From Hymenobacter cellulosivorans (GTDB lineage: Bacteria; Bacteroidota; Bacteroidia; Cytophagales; Hymenobacteraceae), in the NCBI RefSeq assembly GCF_022919135.1, contig NZ_CP095049.1, positions 4,158,501 to 4,222,500 on the forward strand: a stretch of DNA of 64,000 bases, read 5' to 3'. Below the pieces are notes generated by a model, which made no database searches, was not told where the DNA came from, and saw nothing but the letters and a program-made list of their open reading frames with translations. Both the position numbers and the translations under genes were made by a program. Below are positions 61,131-64,000 of this stretch, piece by piece. The stretch's first letter is position 1. The number at the start of each line of letters is the position of its first letter.

Positions 61131-62426
61131 TTAGATAAGCTTGATCAGGAAGTAGCTTTTGCCCTTCTGGGCCACCAGGTACTTGTCCAGCAGGGGCGCC
61201 ACGGCCGTGGCCGACTGGTCGAGGGCAACTTTCTGGCGGTTTAGCTTCACGCCGTTATTCTGGACCATCTTGCGGGCCTCGCCTTTGCTGGCGAAAATTA
61301 CCCCATTCGTTGCCGTGCTCAGCAGGGTCAGGGCGTCGAGGTCGGCTACTTCGCTGCGGCTGATTTCCACCTGTGGCACGCCGGCAAAGACGTCGAGTAG
61401 GGTAGCCTCGTCGAGCGAAGCCAAATCACCGCCGCCGAAGAGCACCTGGGACGCGGCCAGCGCGGCCTCGAAGGCTTCCTGCGAATGTACCCGGATAGTC
61501 ACGTCCTTGGCCAGGGCTTTCTGCAGTACGCGCAGGTGGGGAGCCTGGGCATGTTCGGCTTCCAAGGCCTCAATTTCCTGCTGGGAAAGCAGCGTAAATA
61601 CGCGGATCAGGCGTGGGGCGTCCACGTCTTCGGCCCGCAGGAAGAACTGGTAGAACTGGTAAGGCGAGGTCATGGTCGGGTCGAGCCAGACGGTGCCGGT
61701 TTCGCTCTTGCCGTACTTGGTGCCGTCGGCTTTGGTAATGAGCTGGCCGGTCAGGGCGTAGGCTTTGCCCTCCCCGTTGCTCATGCGCCGGATCAGTTCG
61801 GTGCCGGTCGTGATGTTGCCCCACTGGTCACTGGCGCCCATTTGCAGGGTCGTGCCCAGCTCCTTGTAGAGGTGGAAAAAGTCGTAGCCCTGCAGCAGCT
61901 GGTAGCTGAACTCGGTGTAGCTCAGGCCCTCGGCCCCGGAGTCCTCGTTGCCGCTGATGCGACGCTTTACCGAGTCCTTGGCCATCATGTAGTTTACGGT
62001 CAGGTGCTTACCCACTTCGCGCAGAAACTGCAGGAAGCCAAAGTCCTTGAACCAATCGTAGTTGTTGACCACTTTGGCCCCGGTAGGGCCTTCGTTAAAG
62101 TCCAGGAACTTCTCTAGTTGGGCTTTGATACCGGCCTGGTTGCGGCGCAGAGCCTCCTCGTCGAGCAAATTCCGCTCCGCTGACTTACCCGACGGGTCGC
62201 CAATCATGCCGGTGGCGCCGCCTACCAGGGCCAGGGGGCGGTGGCCGGCGCGCTGCAGGTGGACTAGCAGCATGATGGTGGCCAAATTGCCGATGTGCAG
62301 CGACGAAGCAGTAGGGTCGAAGCCGATATAGCCGGTGATAGGCGCGTTCTGGCGCAAATGCTCATCGGTGCCGGGCATCATGTCGTGAAACATCCCGCGC
62401 CAGCGGAGCTCTTCTAGTAGGTCCAA
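61131..62426 (-). CDS. tyrS: Tyrosyl-tRNA synthetase
   Basis: 431 residues, class I synthetase charging tRNA-Tyr. [20 protein letters not shown] carries the HIGH-like HIGN motif, [19 protein letters not shown] binds tyrosine and ATP, and [18 protein letters not shown] is the KFGKS-type loop. A C-terminal S4 domain ([20 protein letters not shown]) ends the protein. There is no ATG at the right place: TTG 62426 ([20 protein letters not shown]) gives the standard length. The frame upstream reads the leader repeat array. It is divergent from holA. Confidence 0.95.
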   Translation of the reverse strand: MDLLEELRWRGMFHDMMPGTDEHLRQNAPITGYIGFDPTASSLHIGNLATIMLLVHLQRAGHRPLALVGGATGMIGDPSGKSAERNLLDEEALRRNQAGIKAQLEKFLDFNEGPTGAKVVNNYDWFKDFGFLQFLREVGKHLTVNYMMAKDSVKRRISGNEDSGAEGLSYTEFSYQLLQGYDFFHLYKELGTTLQMGASDQWGNITTGTELIRRMSNGEGKAYALTGQLITKADGTKYGKSETGTVWLDPTMTSPYQFYQFFLRAEDVDAPRLIRVFTLLSQQEIEALEAEHAQAPHLRVLQKALAKDVTIRVHSQEAFEAALAASQVLFGGGDLASLDEATLLDVFAGVPQVEISRSEVADLDALTLLSTATNGVIFASKGEARKMVQNNGVKLNRQKVALDQSATAVAPLLDKYLVAQKGKSYFLIKLI

Positions 62427-62462
62427 GGTGGTGAAAAGGTGAAATGGTGAGATGGTGAGTTT
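62427..62462 (-). repeat. TCACCA-type repeat leader of tyrS
   Basis: Read on the minus strand: AACTCACCAT, CTCACCATT, TCACCTTT, TCACCACC, directly followed by the TTG start. A mirror-like array precedes holA. Confidence 0.65.
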
Positions 62463-62570
62463 TTTGGGCCAATGGGTGTACGCACCGACCCCGCTCACCA
62501 GAAGGAAGGCTGCAAAGGTAAAAGTACGGTGGTACATTTGCGCGGAGAAAAAGAGGAGGCCATAAGAAGG

Positions 62571-62607
62571 TCAACTCACCATTTCACTAGTTCACCAGTT
62601 CACCACC
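62571..62607 (+). repeat. TCACCA-type repeat leader of holA
   Basis: AACTCACCAT, TTCACTAG, TTCACCAG, TTCACCACC, directly followed by the TTG start of holA. It shares the AACTCACCAT beginning and TTCACCACC end with the tyrS leader. Confidence 0.65.
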
Positions 62608-63660
62608 TTGCTTTCCACCCCCGACGAAATTCTGCAGCAGCTGCGTCAGCGGCAATACGCGCCCGTGTACTTCCTGCAAGGGGAGGAGCCCTACTATGTG
62701 GACTACATTGCCGACATCCTGGAAAAACACGTGCTGCCCGAGCACGACCGGGGCTTCAACCAGGTGGTGCTCTACGGCAAGGACACCGACGTAGCCGCCA
62801 TTCTGGGGCAGGCCCGGCGCTTCCCGATGATGGCCGAACGTTCGGTGGTCATTGTCAAGGAAGCCCAGGCCGTGGCCGACCTGGAGTCGGAAAAGGCTTT
62901 TCCGTTTCTGGAAGCCTACCTCAAAAACCCGCTGACGACGACCGTGCTCGTGTTCTGCTACAAGCACAAAACCCTGGACGCGCGCAAGAAGCTGGGCAAG
63001 CTGCTAGCCGAAAAGGCCGTGGTAATGACCAGCAAAAAGCTCTACGACAACCAGGTGCCGGCCTGGATTACGAGCTACGTGCGCGGCAAAAAGCAGCAGA
63101 TTACGGGTCAGGCCACGGCTATGCTGGCCGAGTACATCGGTACCGAGCTGGGCCGGCTGACCAACGAAATCGACAAGCTGCTGCTCAACGTCAAGCCCGG
63201 GCAGGGCATCGACGAGGAGCTGGTGCAGCAGATGGTAGGCATCAGCAAGGACTACAACATCTTCGAGCTGCAGAAGGCCCTGGTGCAGCGCGACGTGCTC
63301 AAGGCCAACCGTATCCTGAGCTACTTTGAGGCCAACCCCAAAGCCAACCCACTGATTCCGAACCTGACGCTGCTCTTCGGCTTCTTTACCAAGCTGCTCG
63401 TGCTCCACCAGCGCGGCAACCCCAGTGACGCCGACTTTAAAAAGCTGGGCATCATGAACTCCTTTGCCCAGAAAGAGTACAGTCAGGCCCTGCGCGTGTA
63501 CGACTTCGGCCGCACCCGCGACATTATTCACCTCTTGCGCCGGGCCGATTTGCAGAGCAAGGGCGTGGAAAGCGGCTCGATGAGTGACGGAGAAATTTTG
63601 CGGGAACTGGTCTTTCTTATTCTGCACCCCGTGCCCCTGAGCGCCGTGGTGGGCGGCTAG
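62608..63660 (+). CDS. holA: DNA polymerase III subunit delta
   Basis: 350-residue clamp-loader subunit. APVYFLQGEEPYYVDYIADI is the degenerate Walker-type N-terminal region; further conserved parts are LGRLTNEIDKLLLN, ISKDYNIFELQKALVQRDVL and the C-terminal collar domain (PNLTLLFGFFTKLLVLHQRG). TTG 62608 (MLSTPDEILQQLRQRQYAPV) is the only sensible start and sits directly behind the TCACCA-type leader. Confidence 0.92.
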   Translation: MLSTPDEILQQLRQRQYAPVYFLQGEEPYYVDYIADILEKHVLPEHDRGFNQVVLYGKDTDVAAILGQARRFPMMAERSVVIVKEAQAVADLESEKAFPFLEAYLKNPLTTTVLVFCYKHKTLDARKKLGKLLAEKAVVMTSKKLYDNQVPAWITSYVRGKKQQITGQATAMLAEYIGTELGRLTNEIDKLLLNVKPGQGIDEELVQQMVGISKDYNIFELQKALVQRDVLKANRILSYFEANPKANPLIPNLTLLFGFFTKLLVLHQRGNPSDADFKKLGIMNSFAQKEYSQALRVYDFGRTRDIIHLLRRADLQSKGVESGSMSDGEILRELVFLILHPVPLSAVVGG

Positions 63661-63742
63661 TCAAAGACTACTTGTCCGCCAATGTATTAGGCTTTTTATC
63701 CCCTTGGCTAATCCCCCGCTCCGCTTAATACGTTAACTCCAA

Positions 63743-63802
63743 GGTTGAGCTTGTAAACCCCGCAACAGGGCCCGGCAACCCAGTTTTTGGTCAAGCTCAA
63801 CC
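63743..63802. repeat. Inverted repeat upstream of kaiC-like gene
   Basis: 11-bp perfect arms GGTTGAGCTTG / CAAGCTCAACC separated by 38 nt, 63 bases before the kaiC ATG. It could be an operator pair or the end of holA transcription. Confidence 0.45.
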
Positions 63803-63864
63803 ATACCGGCCACCAGAAAGCCGTACCTTGGACCAGGCATTGCCTGTGCCGAAAATTTTGCTGC

Positions 63865-64000
63865 ATGTCAACTACTCCTGCTTCTGCTTCCGCTCACCCG
63901 TCCGCGGCCCTGCCCCAGCTGCCCAAAGCGCCTTCCGGCATCGATGGGCTGGATGAAATAACGGAGGGCGGTCTGCCCCTGGGCCGGCCCACCCTGATCT
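63865..64000 (+). CDS. KaiC-like RecA-superfamily ATPase, partial
   Basis: The first 45 codons before the window ends: a Ser/Ala/Pro-rich start (MSTTPASASAHPSAALPQLP) then KAPSGIDGLDEITEGGLPLG, the N-terminal signature of KaiC-family proteins just ahead of the Walker A motif. In non-cyanobacteria, KaiC homologues act in stress signalling, often next to histidine kinases. The remainder lies outside. Confidence 0.8.
   Translation, partial: MSTTPASASAHPSAALPQLPKAPSGIDGLDEITEGGLPLGRPTLI

Noticed and set aside
62427..62537. N-terminal extension of tyrosyl-tRNA synthetase
   Set aside because: It would translate the TCACCA-type leader; the TTG at 62426 gives the family's normal length.

Overview
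The window reads as chromosome of a GC-rich member of the Bacteroidota, most likely Hymenobacter or a close relative. The evidence is two secreted proteins with type IX secretion (T9SS) sorting tails, promoters resembling the phylum's TTG / TAnnTTTG consensus, a bacillithiol deacetylase, a serine-palmitoyltransferase-like enzyme, a short primary sigma factor without region 1.1, and a histone H1-like Lys/Ala-rich protein. The genus is inferred from overall resemblance; no 16S gene is present.

Left part (1-36,300). This is mostly conserved backbone: a partial exonuclease/GIY-YIG protein, an AI-2E family transporter, topoisomerase IV parE (3493) and parC (13686) separated by two T9SS cargo proteins and a pirin, two TPR proteins, thrS-infC-rpmI-rplT, tRNA-Met, an LptF/LptG permease, rpsO-pnp-rpoD-trxB, an M23/LysM peptidase, bshB1 and an arginase-family protein. 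Most transcription units end in strong, often bidirectional, hairpin terminators. infC appears to start at an AUA codon placed behind an unusually strong Shine-Dalgarno sequence.

Middle part (36,300-57,200). This is the accessory zone. Two large orphan PAS-type histidine kinases lie at its edges. An XRE regulator has two matching operator palindromes at its own start. From about 42,565 to 47,363 there is an array of nine small, unrelated, mostly hypothetical genes. Each is separated from the next by one copy of a 33-nt repeat in constant orientation, and the right end carries a decayed serine-recombinase gene. An isolated further copy of the repeat lies at 53,531, in a deletion-scarred segment with a head-to-head pair of 5'-truncated genes (HxlR regulator and NAD(P)H oxidoreductase) and a copy of the accC 3' end. 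The array looks like a cassette system but lacks canonical attC core sites and a visible integrase; it is the best candidate here for something undescribed. A UvrA2-like ABC protein divergent from a WYL regulator is also in this zone.

Right part (57,200-64,000). Backbone resumes with a biotin carboxylase, an alpha-oxoamine synthase of the serine palmitoyltransferase type, the histone-like protein, divergent tyrS and holA whose leaders are both arrays of a TCACCA-like motif ending in a TTG start, and the first part of a KaiC-like ATPase running off the end.
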